A stretch of DNA of 64,000 nt from Drosophila persimilis (GCF_003286085.1 NW_020825381.1:82014-146013); one strand, 5' to 3'. Shown: positions 46,459-58,166, counted from the first letter of the stretch. Numbers and translations are program-made. Notes: generated from the letters alone by a model not told the origin.

Positions 46459-48952
46459 GATTGGAAGGCCTCATATAGGCGCTGTGAGGGAGCGTACGCT
46501 CCACCCACATCGCGATCACGGCGGACGCCACTGGCTTTTCAGAACCAAACCCAACAACAACGACGCAGCAACTGCCAAAGGATGGCGAGGGAAACACCGA
46601 GAACCAAAACCCAACAACAACGACGCAGCAGCAGCCAAAACGAGAGAGGAATACACCAAGGACCGAAAACCAACGGCATCGACGCAGCAACAGCGAGGAA
46701 TACACCGAGAAAGCAGAAACCCAACTACAACGACGCAGCAGCAGCCAAAGACGGTGAGGAATACACCAAGAAGCAAAACCCAACGACAACAAAGCAGCGG
46801 AAGCCAAAGAGAGAGAGGAATACACCAAGAGCCGAAACGGTAGCCAACAGCATCAATTCAGCGACGGCCGGAGACGAGAAGCGCCGAAAAGATAAGCCGC
46901 CAGCGTCGACGCAGCAACGAAGCGCCGAAACAGTAAGCCCACAGCAGCAACGGCGGAAGAGAAACGCGGAAAACCAAAACCGAGTAACGACGCGCCAGCA
47001 GCGAAAAGAGAGACAAAAGTCGTAGGAGTCGTGTTCGCGGAAAAATTCGAGTGGCTTGGAAAAAGTAAAACACGTGGCGGCCCAGATCCACGCCAACGCT
47101 ATCAGTGACACGGGGAAGCTCCTGCATCGACGCTGCGCTTACGGGGAGAAGACCCTGCATCGATACTACACTTACGGAGAGGAGATCCTGCATCTACGTT
47201 CTGGACGTAGACGTTCTGGACGTTACACACATCCACTTTCACCACAAATCTAATATACCCCAATACTCATTTGAGTATAGGGTATAAAAGGGAACTTTAA
47301 TTTTCTGTTGGCCGGCAGTTGGGGTATAATTTCACTCACCCGATGGGTTCGGCCTTCGCTTAATAAACGTAGGAATGGTCGGCTGATCTTTTGACTAGAT
47401 CTTAGCCAAGATGGACACGCGGTAATTTCGGTCGAGGTTAGAATTGTTCCTTTCACTGCACTACTTGAGTATTTTCCTCAGACGTGCGTCTGGGATCGCG
47501 AGTATAATTGGAAAGAACATGCCCAAGCTACTCTCCTTCCGCTTGAGCCCTTGGTTCTCCCTTTTCTCACCACACCTTGACAGTTGCCGCTGTTAACTTA
47601 TGTAATTTTTTCCTGCGCGTAACTGCTCAAAAGGTGCAAGGTGCATGTCTAAGGGAAGGGGAAACCGTGGGACGGTTATCCGATATTTTTGGTTGGACAG
47701 GCGCCACTACATAGTTTTATTGTTTTATTGTCAATTTTATCCTCGCCTGTTGCTTTCTTTGTTTTCAGTTTTCTTATTATTGTCTGCAGCTCGGGCAGGG
47801 TGACCGGTTTGATGTGTTTCCATTCTTCTTTTTGGTATAGCTCTTTTTATACCCGATACTAAAAATGAGTATTGGGGTATATTAGATTTGTGGTGAAAAT
47901 GGATGTGTGTAACGTCCAGAAGGAATCGTTTCAGACCCTATAAAGTATATATATTCTTGATCAGCATCAATAGCCGAGTCGATTGAGCCATGTCTGTCTG
48001 TCCGTCTGTCCGTCCGTCCGTCTGTCCGTCTGTCCGTCCCCTTCAGCGCCTAATGCTCAAAGACTATAAGAGCTAGAGCAACGATGTTTTGGATCCAGAC
48101 TTCTGTGATATGTCACTGCTACAAAAATATTTCAAAACTTTGCCCCGCCTACTTCCGCCCCCACAAAGGGCGAAAATCTGTGGCATCCACAATTTCGACG
48201 ATACGAGAAAACTAAAAACGCAGAATCGTAGATGACTATATCTTCTAGAGTGCAAAATCTGAACCAGATCGTATAATTATTATAGCCAGAATCACGGAAA
48301 CAATTTCACTCTCTCTCGCTCTGTCTCTCTCTAACACACAGGTTTCATGGTCGGTTTTGCCAATTGCAAAATATGAGTTCAAGGATCTCAGAACCTATAA
48401 GAGCCAAAGCAATCAAATTTGGTATCCACACTCCTGTGATATCGGACCTTGACCGTTTCGTGTCCAAATTTCGGCACACCCCCTTCCGCCCCCGCAAAGG
48501 ATGAAAATCTGGGGTATCCACAAATCTCAGAGACTATTAAGGCTAGAGTAACCAAATTTATTATCCGCACTCCTGTTAGATCTCACTATAAAACGTATAT
48601 CTCGAAATTTCGCCCCAACCCTTCCGCCGCCACAAAGGACGAAAGTCTGTTGCATCCACAATATTGCACATTCGAGAAAACTAAAAACACTCAATTAAAG
48701 AAAATAACCATATCTATCAGATTGCTGAATCTGAATCAGATCGGATCATTTTTGTATCCAAAAGCAAGAAATCAATTTGCAGTGGCTACCCAGCGCCCGA
48801 CGTCAGACTGATTTTCTGTCTCTCTCGCACGCACTCTTTGTCGTGTCGTTTAAAATTAGCGGCGTCTGCCGGAGGAGAGCCATACTGACTAAGTATCGGG
48901 TATAAATGTAGAGTTGCGGTCTCCGCAGCAACTCACAACGTTTCCCCTCGTT
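46459..48952 (+). repeat. Composite array unit U5, second part
   Basis: Resumes after the BEL/Pao insertion: 60-bp repeat block 46464-47210 (with the roughly 150-bp deletion near 47019 shared with U6 and the inverted copy), DINE end, minus, 47211-47290, gag end, minus, 47291-47392, unassigned to about 47710, LINE RT start, minus, 47710-47846, and DINE, plus, 47847-48952. Together with 33645-34371 the unit is about 3.22 kb. Confidence 0.85.
47847..48952 (+). mobile_element. Full-length DINE element (U5)
   Basis: Family structure as above. The microsatellite at 47991-48038 is built of GTCTGTCC and GTCCGTCC repeats. A short deletion (CGACGTCAGACTG, near 48797) removes five bases kept in other copies. 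Its 5' four fifths pair with the inverted copy at 44387. Confidence 0.9.
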
Positions 48953-50508
48953 GCTTCTGCAGTTCTTCTATTATTGGATTATTTTCTGCCTCGTTATGCG
49001 TTTGCGGTATCCTATGGCGCTCTTCTAGATGTTTTTTGAAAGCTTCAGCCTTTTCCATTGTTGGGTATATTTGCCTTATTACGCTTATTGCCTCTAGCTG
49101 TCTATTGAATTGGTTCTCCTTACAGTTTTTGATCGCCTTTCTCAGCTTGTTTGTGAGCATATTGTAGTGTCTCTTTGCTTCAGTTGTCCTTAGTATTAGA
49201 TATACTCGTCTCGCCTCTTTCTTTTTGTCAAGCATTTGCATAGTCACTTTGTCAAGTTATAGTGTCCAACATTGGAATCGCTTGTCTTTTGGTTTTGATG
49301 TTTGTTCCGTTGCCATGGCAGCTGCGTCATATATATTCCTGGTGATTATGGCCACCGCATCATCAATGTCCAAGCCAGATTTTATTTCTGTATTTAAGTG
49401 TATATTTTGGTTTAGATGATTTTGGAATTTCTTTACGTCAGCACCTCTAGGCATTAGTGGCATGGGTGGGTTTATTATTTGTTCATGGCGTCTAGTGGTT
49501 AATGCAATTTTAATTGCTAAATGGTCAGACGTTAACTCTGTCGTTTTTGAGATCACGGCTTCCCCGTTTTGTAAGCCGCTCGTTATGCCAAAATCTATTG
49601 CAGATAGAGTCCTGCGTCCACCATATGGGAAGTGGGTGGCACGGCCCGTGGCCACTATATTATGCCGGTTCTTTGATTGGAAGGCCTCATATAGGCGCTG
49701 TGAGGGAGCGTACGCTCCACCCACATCGCGATCACGGCGGACGCCACTGGCTTTTCAGAACCAAACCCAACAACAACGACGCAACAACTGCCAAGGGATG
49801 GCGAGGGAAACACCGAGAACCAAAACCCAACAACAACGACGCAGCAGCAGCCAAAACGAGAGAGGAATACACCAAGGACCGAAAACCAACGGCATCGACG
49901 CAGCAACAGCGAGGAATACACCGAGAAAGCAGAAACCCAACTACAACGACGCAGCAGCAGCCAAAGACGGTGAGGAATACACCAAGAAGCAAAACCCAAC
50001 GACAACAAAGCAGCGGAAGCCAAAGAGAGAGAGGAATACACCAAGAGCCGAAACGGTAGCCAACAGCATCAATTCAGCGACGGCCAGAGACGAGAAGCGC
50101 CGAAAAGATAAGCCGCCAGCGTCGACGCAGCAACGAAGCGCCGAAACGGTAAGCCCACAGCAGCAACGGCGGAAGAGAAACGCGGAAAACCAAAACCGAG
50201 TAACGACGCGCCAGCAGCGAAAAGAGAGACAAAAGTCGTAGGAGTCGTGTTCGCGGAAAAATTCGAGTGGCTTGGAAAAAGTAAAACACGTGGCGGCCCA
50301 GATCCACGCCAACGCTATCAGTGACACGGGGAAGCTCCTGCATCGACGCTGCGCTTACGGGGAGAAGACCCTGCATCGATACTACACTTACGGAGAGGAG
50401 ATCCTGCATCTACGTTCTGGACGTAGACGTTCTGGACGTTACACACATCCACTTTCACCACAAATCTAATATACCCCAATACTCATTTTGAGTATAGGGT
50501 ATAAAAGG
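48953..50508 (+). repeat. Composite array unit U6 (LINE, 60-bp repeats, DINE end)
   Basis: LINE fragment, minus, 48953-49670 (ORFs 49724-49257 and 49247-48933, split by one stop as in the inverted copy), 60-bp repeat block 49676-50425, DINE end, minus, 50426-50508. Beyond this the unit continues into a full gag instead of the truncated gag end of U1-U5. Confidence 0.85.
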
Positions 50509-50576
50509 GAACTTTAATTTTCTGTTGGCCGGCAGTTGGGGTATAATTTCAGTCACCCGATGGGTTCGGCCTTCGC

Positions 50577-51767
50577 TTAATAAACGTAGGAATGGTCGGC
50601 TGATCTTTTGGCCGGTTGTTCCGACGTTTCATTTGGTTTTCGTTTCTGCGCTAGATTTGCGTTAGACTGATTATTCGGTACTACGTTTGCCCTAAAATGC
50701 TGAGCCTGGTTATAATTGTTATTATTTCTCCTATAATAACCATTGGTATTCTCCCGATAATTTCTATTATTATTATTATAGTTATTTCCACTGAATTGAT
50801 TGCTGTTCTGTCGGTTCTGGATTTTTATCGATTCGTCTACATCCATTGGTTCTGGGGCCTGATTTTGTTGTCTACTACCCAAGAAATAGGGTTGTCCCCA
50901 TGACATGTTATTCCTCTGAAAATCTCTTTTTTGGTCGAATGGTGAACTATTAGTCCTTGGTTGTCGTTGGTTGAATCTTAAGGTATTGTAATTATTATTC
51001 CCTGAATTTCTGGGGCCACTGAATTGGTAGGCAAATTGGGCCCGAATGTTATTTGATTGCAATTCCTGTACCTTTGCCAAGGCATTCGGTAAATCTGGGG
51101 GATTCAATGAAAATAGGATTTCTGCAATGCCGCCGTTTAGGCCAGTGACAAAAATGCGTAAGGCATTGTCTCTAATTTTCTTATTTGATTCTTTCGTGAT
51201 TTCACTGTCCTTTCCGTGAGTCATTATTGTCTTATTTATTAACAAGGTAGTTTTCTTGTTTTCTTGTCGGAGAACGCTTAACTCCTGTTCTATTATGTAA
51301 ACTGGTCTCTTGTCACTGTAAACAAAGTCAAGTCGTGAAAGTATGGCATCAAAATTTAAAACTGTCCCGTGGTTGGTCAGTGCGTCATGTGCTGGTCCTG
51401 TTATTTTGTTTCTCAAAATTGTTAAGGCAATATAATATTGCTTACTTCCTTTCTTATATAACTTAACTGCAGTTTCTGCAGCTTCCCTCCATCCTACGTA
51501 TTGGTTTAATCCACCATTGAAAATTGGTAGGGATTCTATTACCTTTAATGTGGTGTCATCTTTTATTGTCTCGTCTATTGTTTCTGCCTGATAATCTGAT
51601 ACCTGATCGGATTTAGTTTCTATTTGTTGTTTTAAATTTACAATTTGCTCCTGTACTTGTGAAATTTGAAGTGCTATCAATTGTTTGACCAGATCTGCAG
51701 TGAGATCGGTCCTTGTTTGTGAGTTAATCATTTTTAGTTTTTCAAAATCTAAAGTTAGTTGATCCAC
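50577..51767 (-). pseudogene. Gypsy-type gag (17.6/297-like)
   Basis: Open for 396 codons with the same motifs as the inverted copy: capsid signature LPIFNGGLNQYVGWREAA, then RLDFVYSDKRPVYIIEQEL and an Asn/Arg-rich tail. The reading starts at a GTG after an upstream in-frame TAA; the first ATG in frame (MINSQTR) is at about 51731. The usual start may be lost or created by splicing. With no pol in cis it cannot be mobile alone. The ORF is intact from the first ATG to the stop. Confidence 0.75.
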
Positions 51768-52296
51768 CTTAAATTTGTCTTATATGTTTGTTTTTATAAT
51801 CTAATATAACCTAATTGAACATATATATTTATTACTACAACTTTTGCTCACGAACTATCCGGTAGGGGTCGTCCTACTTAGTTTGGTTGACAGATCTTCG
51901 AACGGGTCTTCCTTCTTGATTTGGCTGACAGGTCTTCGAACGGGTCTTCCTTCTTAAATTTCTTTGTTGTTTAACTGGGTCTTCTAGGGGTCTTTCTTCT
52001 TTGGTTTAGCTGATAGTTTCACTTTCTTTGTGTTTTTGTTTTGGTTGGTTTTGTTTAAAAACTTTGGTTTTTTTGGTTTTTTTATATTTTTGAATTGTCT
52101 TGATTAGCTTTAATTGTATTTATTTTTGCACACCCTAAGCTCCGGTTTATTTCCTTTTTATCTCACTTTTTCTTATCTAATACCTCACAGTCACTCCACG
52201 TTTTTATAATTGAAGGATTTATTCCATTAATTAATTGTCCTTCGGGTTTCGGCACGACGCAACACTTTTATTATTCGGTGCTTTTTATACAACGTC
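51768..52296 (-). other. Leader of the gypsy-type element, with a 38-bp direct repeat
   Basis: Non-coding and T-rich on the plus strand. TTTGGTTGACAGATCTTCG (51882) and TTTGGCTGACAGGTCTTCG (51920) begin two 38-bp direct repeats ending GGGTCTTCCTTCTT. A weaker third piece (GGGTCTTCTAGGGG) follows near 51977. Nothing else was recognised. Confidence 0.65.
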
Positions 52297-52314
52297 GCCC
52301 CACGTTGGGCGCCA
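52297..52314 (-). promoter_or_regulatory. Primer binding site of the gypsy-type element
   Basis: Minus-strand TGGCGCCCAACGTGGGGC, a canonical TGGCGCC-type start next to a putative LTR end. The tRNA was not assigned. Confidence 0.7.
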
Positions 52315-52590
52315 ATTAAATAACTGCGGTAGCGGATTGTGTTTTTAAAAAGTTTTTATTTTACTTCTAACTTCACAGATATAGATTTAAGTAGAGGGTC
52401 ACAAAGGATTCCGGACAAAGGGTTTGCGCGATCTTAGTTTTTAGCTCGACTTTGCGGTGTCGCTTCTGGATCAAGACTGGCTTGAACTTTCTGATCTTTG
52501 CATCGTTGATCCCTTTCGGGAATAGTTTTTCTATAAACATTTCAATTGATTTCGCCATCCCGAGTATTGGATTTCGTCATCCAAAGAGAG
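52315..52590 (-). repeat. Putative LTR of the gypsy-type element (about 276 bp)
   Basis: Lies immediately beyond the primer site. On the minus strand a plausible start is AGTTCTCTC (52590), in line with AGT-starting LTRs of this group, and the end is AGTTATTTAAT (52315). There is no partner LTR for comparison, so the outer border is uncertain. Confidence 0.45.
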
Positions 52591-52840
52591 AACTGTAAAA
52601 TGCCTAAAGTGCAGGATCTGCAGAAAGCCGGGAGTGAGATTGTTTATGAGAAGCCGGGTGTGGGCAAACATTGGTTTTCCATTTAGGCAAGTGTCAAAGA
52701 TTGGGATTGCGGCGGGAGCCCTTGAGATTGTACATCTTAGAAATCAATTAGGCGGAGGCCCAAGATTGAAATTGTTTTCGTTTTGGAAAGCCAAAGATTG
52801 TTTACAACTCGTATAAGAGCTCAATAGAATTGGGTACGTT
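52591..52840. other. Unassigned 250 bp between gypsy LTR and BEL/Pao pol
   Basis: A short plus ORF (52634-52816) shows no motif I can name. The stretch may be decayed gag of the BEL/Pao element that follows. Confidence 0.35.
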
Positions 52841-52843
52841 AAC

Positions 52844-55273
52844 TTGTATAAGAAATGCTTTTCTGAAATTTTATGTGGGATTTGTAAAAAACCTCATCAT
52901 ACGATGCTCCATATTCCCTACGAAAAGAGGGAAAATGTTAACACTTGCTTGTCAAAAGAACAAGCGTTCTTAGCCACAGCACTTGTAAAAGTAAGGGCAA
53001 GGAATGGTGGCTATCAAAACCTTAGAGCTCTCATTGATTGTGGGTCGCAATGTACCATAATTTCAGAAGAAGCTGCGCAAATATTAAACTTAGTACGAAA
53101 AAGAGCGAACACCGAGGTAAGTGGATTGTCATCTACAGACTCTTGCACTTCAAAGGACAAAGTTACTTTATCGATAAAAACTCGTGATTATAATAAAGGT
53201 CCTCTAAATATTGAAGCAATTATTCTTCCGAAACTGATGAAAGCTTTACCATTACAGTCTTTCAATATTGATAAAACTAAATGGCAAGATTATGTGTTGG
53301 CAGACCCTAACTTTAACAAACCAAGTAGGGTAGATGTAATAATTGGGATAGATTTGTATACCCATATTTTAAAAGACGGAGTTGTAAAAATAGACGGACT
53401 ACTTGGACAAAATACAGAACTCGGATGGATTATATCCGGTTGCACCAAATCAAAAGGTGATAAATTTATTGTGGCGACAACAATTGAAGTTGGGGACTTA
53501 GAGCGGTTCTGGGAATTGGAAACTGAAAAGAATGACGTAGAAGAAAATGTGTGCGAGGAGCATTTATTGGAAACAACAAGAAGAGATGAGAATAGTAGGT
53601 ATGTGGTTAAAATACCATTTAAAAAAGAAAAGGATCTAGGATATTCAAAACCCCAAGCTATAGCGCGATTTTATAGTTTAGAAAGAAAGCTCAGCAATAA
53701 TAAAACATTAAAAGAAAATTATGTAAAGTTCATGCATGAATATAAAAACTTAGGACATATGTATGGTAGAGTCCAAAGAAGATGGGAAATATTATTTACC
53801 CCATCAAGGAGTCATAAGAGATTCCAGTCTAACGACAAAGCTGAGAGTGGTTTTCGATGCTTCAGCAAAAACCACAAACAATAAAAGTTTAAATGATATC
53901 ATGTGGGGTCCAAGGGTCCAAAAAGATATATTCGATATTATGGTGAAATGGCGTAAATGGCCATTTGTAATATCGGCGGACATTGAAAAAATGTACCGGC
54001 AAATTAATGTTGATAAAGACGATCAACAATATTTGCATATAATTTGGAGAGATAATCCAAACGAAAAGTTAAAAGATTATAAACTTACAACTGTTACGTA
54101 CGGTACAGCTTCAGCACCCTATTTAGCAACCAGGGTGCTTGTTGCAATAGCAGATAATTGCAAAAATCAAGCAATTAGGGAAATCATAAAGAATGATTTT
54201 TATATGGACGACCTGTAGACAGGTGCCGACACGATACTGGATGCTAAAAACCATGTAAAGGAAGTTACCCGGGAGTTTAATAAGGTTGGGTTTAACTTAA
54301 GAAAGTGGATAACAAATATCCCAGAAATTATAGAAGGCATTAGAGATGACCGAGAAAATAAAGTATTAACCATTGAGGAGAATGAATCCGTCAAAACATT
54401 AGGACTACAATGGGAACCGGTTAAAGACGAGTTTAGGTTCAATTTCCACTATGAACCAATTAAGAGAAATAACAAAAGAATAGTATTATCTACCTTAGCC
54501 AAGATATATGACCCCTTAGGCTGGTTGTCTCCAGTGACACTTGTCGGAAAATTGTTTATTCAAAAACTTTGGCTAGCAGACAAAAATTGGGATGAAGAAT
54601 TATCAGAACAGGATACTCGGGAATGGAATTCGTTTAAAAATAGTTTAACAGAGTTAGAGAGCATTCGGATAGCGAGATGGCTAAATTCTCAGCACAATAA
54701 GTCGATGCAAATTCATGGGTTTGCCGATGCATCCGAAAAGGCTTATGCTGCCGTAGTGAATGCCAAGGTAGATAGTTCTACAATTATAATAGCCAGCAAA
54801 AGCAAAGTTAATCCAAAGAAGAATCGGAAAACTATTCCAAAATTAAAACTTTGTGCAGCACATCTTCTGGCAAAATTAATTCAACGGGTGAAAGTAGCGG
54901 TTGGAAGTAATGTAGAGTGTTATTCTACTATTACTCTAGCCTGGATAAAGAATGGAGACAATAAAGACAAGTTTATCAGGCATCGAACTGACGAAGTAAG
55001 AAAGATTAAGGAAATTAAATGGGGACACGTTAGAACTGAAGACAATCCAACAGATGTAGCATCAAGGGGCATTAGTGCAGATAAGCTAAAAGATTTTAAG
55101 ATTTGGTGGAAAGGGCCTCAATGGTTGGCGAAATCTAAGGAACATTGGCCAAAAGAGGAAATTTAAGAAAAATTAGTTGTGAGCACAACAATGGTAATAG
55201 CAAAAAATAACATTTTTTGTGAATTATTACAAAAATATTCGTGTGTGCATAAACTAGAAAGAGTCATTGCATA
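52844..55273 (+). pseudogene. BEL/Pao protease, RT and RNase H
   Basis: CGICKKPHHTMLH at about 52890 is the BEL/Pao zinc motif. The protease has LIDCGSQCTII (53032). A frameshift near 53762 separates the first ORF (to 53884) from the second (from 53763). RT fingers show TKLRVVFDASAKT (about 53838), then ADIEKMYRQI. The catalytic YMDDL box (about 54200) is followed at once by a TAG at 54216-54218. The same frame then stays open to 55166. RNase H has IHGFADASEKAYAA (about 54710) and PKLKLCAAHLL. It is cut by the solo LTR at 55273. Confidence 0.85.
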
Positions 55274-55644
55274 TGTTCGGAGCAGAACCCAGCCGATTAG
55301 CTGCTTACCAAATAGCACCTAATTCTTGGCCCTCAGCCGCTTATTTTGTTTGTTACTTATGTCTATGTCACTCATTTGTTTGTTAAAGCTTTGCACGTGC
55401 TTGCCCTGCTAAGCGCTCTCTGCCAGCTCGCTCTTCGCTATCTCCGCTTTGCGTCTGCCTACCGACGTCGGCTGAGCGAAGCTGCGCTTAGCGATCTGAG
55501 CGGCAATGTAAAGGGCAGGCAAGCCTCTCTTGCAATTTGGATGTCACGCATTAAAGAACATATCGCAATTTTATTTCTGCGCCGAGTTTTATTTAATTGG
55601 AATAATTAGTCGGCCGATTGGGGATAAAAATCATTATCTCCACA
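55274..55644. repeat. Solo LTR (371 bp) with 5-bp target duplication GCATA
   Basis: Starts TGTTCGGAGCAGAACCC and ends ATCTCCACA, flanked by GCATA at 55269-55273 and 55645-55649. The BEL/Pao pol reading runs into GCATA on the left (RVIAYV) and resumes right after it (LGFIQIKTK). That proves the insertion and its exact borders. A 5-bp duplication and TGTT...ACA ends fit roo-type elements. An ATTAAA-type signal and (G+C)-rich inverted segments lie inside. It arose by recombination between two LTRs. Confidence 0.88.
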
Positions 55645-55649
55645 GCATA

Positions 55650-56702
55650 TGTATTAGGGTTTATTCAAATCAAAACCAAAAAGAAAGAATTTCCTTAATT
55701 TTTGACAGTGAAGGAGATTAAGAGTGCCAAAGTATTAATAGTAAAACAACTACAAGCTATCCATTTCGGTTCCGAAATAGCTAGCCTAATTAATAAAAAG
55801 GAAATAGAAACAAAAAATAAACTATTGGAGGTAGATTGCAAAACTCCAACGCGGAATTTGAGGTTAAACATCCCTTGATTTTAGATAAGTGTCACTTGAC
55901 GTCTTTAATTATCAAGAATGCACATAAAGAAACATTGCACGGTGGAATTAATCTGATGCGAAACTATATCCAGCAAAAGTTTTGGATATTTGGGCTAAGA
56001 AATTGCTTAAAGAAAAAACTTAAAGAGTGTGTCACCTGTGCTAGGTATCGACAGAATACTGCAGAACAAATTATGGGAAATCTGCCGAAACACAGAGCTA
56101 CAATGTCGCACCCGTTTACAAATACAGGTGCCGCCGGGCCTTACCATATTCGATGCTCTAAAAACCGGGGGCAGAAATCCTATAAGGGATATATTGCCGT
56201 ATTCGTATGCATGGCGACAAAAGCTATTCATTTGGAAGTAGTCAGCGTTCTTACTTCAGATGCATTTCTAGCTGCACTTAGAAGGTTTTTTTCAAGAAGA
56301 GGAAAATGTGCAACAATTTTTTCCGATAATGGAACCAACTTTGTGGGAGCTTCGCGCAAATTAGACGAGGAATACCGAAAAGCCCTCAAAGACAACATAA
56401 AAGTGGTTCCAATATTAGAAAGAGAACAGATCTAGTGGCATTTTATTCCCCCGGCAGGACCTCACTTCGGAGGTATTTGGGAAGCTGGGGTAAAATCAGT
56501 GAAATATCACTTAAAAAGGGTAATTGGGGACAATAATTTAACCTATGAGGAAATGTCAACTCTATTATGTCAAATTGAAGCGGACCTAAATTCACGCCCT
56601 TTGTATACAGCTACAAATGATATTGACGATCTGGATGTATTAACACCAGGTCATTTTACAATTGGAAGGCCAATATTTGGCCCGATTGAGACAATTTCAG
56701 AG
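55650..56702 (+). pseudogene. BEL/Pao integrase, first catalytic Asp lost
   Basis: Zinc finger: H in NAHKETLHGG, C in CVTCARYR (about 56030). Where BEL/Pao integrases read GVDYAGP, this copy reads NTGAAGPYHI (about 56125-56150), so the first catalytic Asp is deleted. The second Asp (FSDNGTNFVGA) and the Glu (PHFGGIWEAGVKS) remain. A TAG at 56433-56435 is the only stop between 55836 and the DINE. The reading continues to PIETISEE (56702), where the DINE cuts it. Confidence 0.85.
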
Positions 56703-57821
56703 GAAACGAGGGGGAACGTTGTGAGTTGCTGCGGACACCGCAACTCTAAGGTTATACCCGATACTAAGTCAGTATGGCTCTCCTCCGGCAGACGCCGCTA
56801 ATATTTAACGACACGACAAAGAGTGCGTGCGAGAGAGACAGAAAATCAGTCTGAGCGTGACGTCGGGCGCTGCGTAGCCACTGCAAATTGATTTGTTCCT
56901 TTTGGCTATAAAAATGATCTGATCTGATCCAGATTCAGCAATCTAATAGATATGGTCATTATCTATGATTCTGCGTTTTTAGTTTTCTCAAATCTGCAAT
57001 ATTGTGGATGCAACAGATTTTCGTCCTTTGTGGGGGCGGATGGGGGTGGGGCGAAATTCTGAGATATACGTTTTATAGTGACATCTTAAAGGAGTGTGTG
57101 TACCAAATTTGGTTACTCTAGCCTTAATAGTCTCTGAGATTTGTGGTTGCCTCAGATTTTCGTCCTTTGCGGGGGCGGAAGGGGGTGTGGCGAAATTTGG
57201 ACAGGAAACGGTCAAGGTCCGATATCACAGGAGTGTGGATACCAAATTGGGTTGCTCTGGCTTTTATAGGTTCTGAGATCCTTGAACTCATATTTTGCAA
57301 TTGGCAAAACCGACCATGAAACCTGTGTGTTAGAGTGAGACAGAGCGAGAAAGAGTGAAATTGTTTTCGTGATTCTGGCTGTAATAATTATACGATCTGG
57401 TTCAGATTTTGCACTCTAGAAGATATAGTCATCTTCTACGATTCTGCGTTTTTAGTTTTCTCGTATCGTCGAAATTGTGGATGCCACAGATTTTCGCCCT
57501 TTGTGGGGGCGGATGTGGGCGGGGCAAAGTTTTGAAATATTTTTGGAGCAGTGACATATCACAGAAGTCTGGATCCAAAACATCGTTGCTCTAGCTCTTA
57601 TAGTCTTTGAGCATTAGGCGCTGAAGGGGACGGACAGACGGACAGACGGACAGACGGACGGACGGACAGACAGACAGGGCTCAATCGACTCGGCTATTGA
57701 TGCTGATCAAGAATATATATACTTTATAGGGTCGGAAACGATTCCTTCTGGACGTTACACACATCCACTTCTACCACAAATCTAATATACCCCAATACTC
57801 ATTTTGAGTATCGGGTATAAA
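56703..57821 (-). mobile_element. Full-length DINE element inside integrase
   Basis: Minus-strand copy, from CGAGGGGGAACGTTGTGAG to GAGTATCGGGTATAAAA, inserted between codons of the integrase C-terminal domain. The (GGAC)n tract is at 57627-57677. It carries GAGTGAGACAGAGCGAGAAAG near 57333, a GA-rich tract discussed in the findings. Confidence 0.92.
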
Positions 57822-58166
57822 AATCGGGAATCTGGATAGATGGAGATTAATTCAGAAAATGAAAAGAGAATTTTGGATTAAATGGAAAGAAATAAATGGA
57901 AAATAGGAATGCAGAATATTAAAACAGGACAGATTGTATTAATAAAAGATGAAACCTGTCACCCAGCTAGATGGCCCTTGCGAAAAATAGAAGAAATACA
58001 TAAAGGTAGGGACGTTAGAGTCAGAGTAGTAACTATAAAACATCAAGACGGGTTGATAAAACGACGTATAACTAAAATTTGTCCATTAGCTGGAATTGAG
58101 TCAGAAGAGCAAGACTCAGGAATGACTCCAAAAGAGACCAGAAGTACTCGTAGTAGTAAAAGGTAA
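57822..58166 (+). pseudogene. BEL/Pao integrase C-terminal domain
   Basis: Resumes after the DINE with RLIQKMKREFWIKWK, then GQIVLIKDETCHPARWPL and RRITKICPLAG, ending at 58166. This is the small DNA-binding domain after the DDE core. It matches 7385-7098. Confidence 0.85.

Larger units (their letters stand above)
50509..52590 (-). mobile_element. 17.6/297-like gypsy element: LTR, leader, gag (pol missing)
   Basis: Minus-strand order: LTR (about 52590-52315), primer site (52314-52297), leader, gag, then 70 bp of flank and the DINE end at 50508. Protease, RT, integrase and the 3' LTR are absent. The gag ends cleanly with its own stop. The truncated gag pieces in U1-U5 must derive from such a copy. 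Confidence 0.75.

Noticed and set aside
50697..50903. Hydrophobic plus ORF opposite gag, Ile-rich
   Set aside because: Antisense of the Asn-rich gag tail (AAT/AAC codons read as ATT/GTT).
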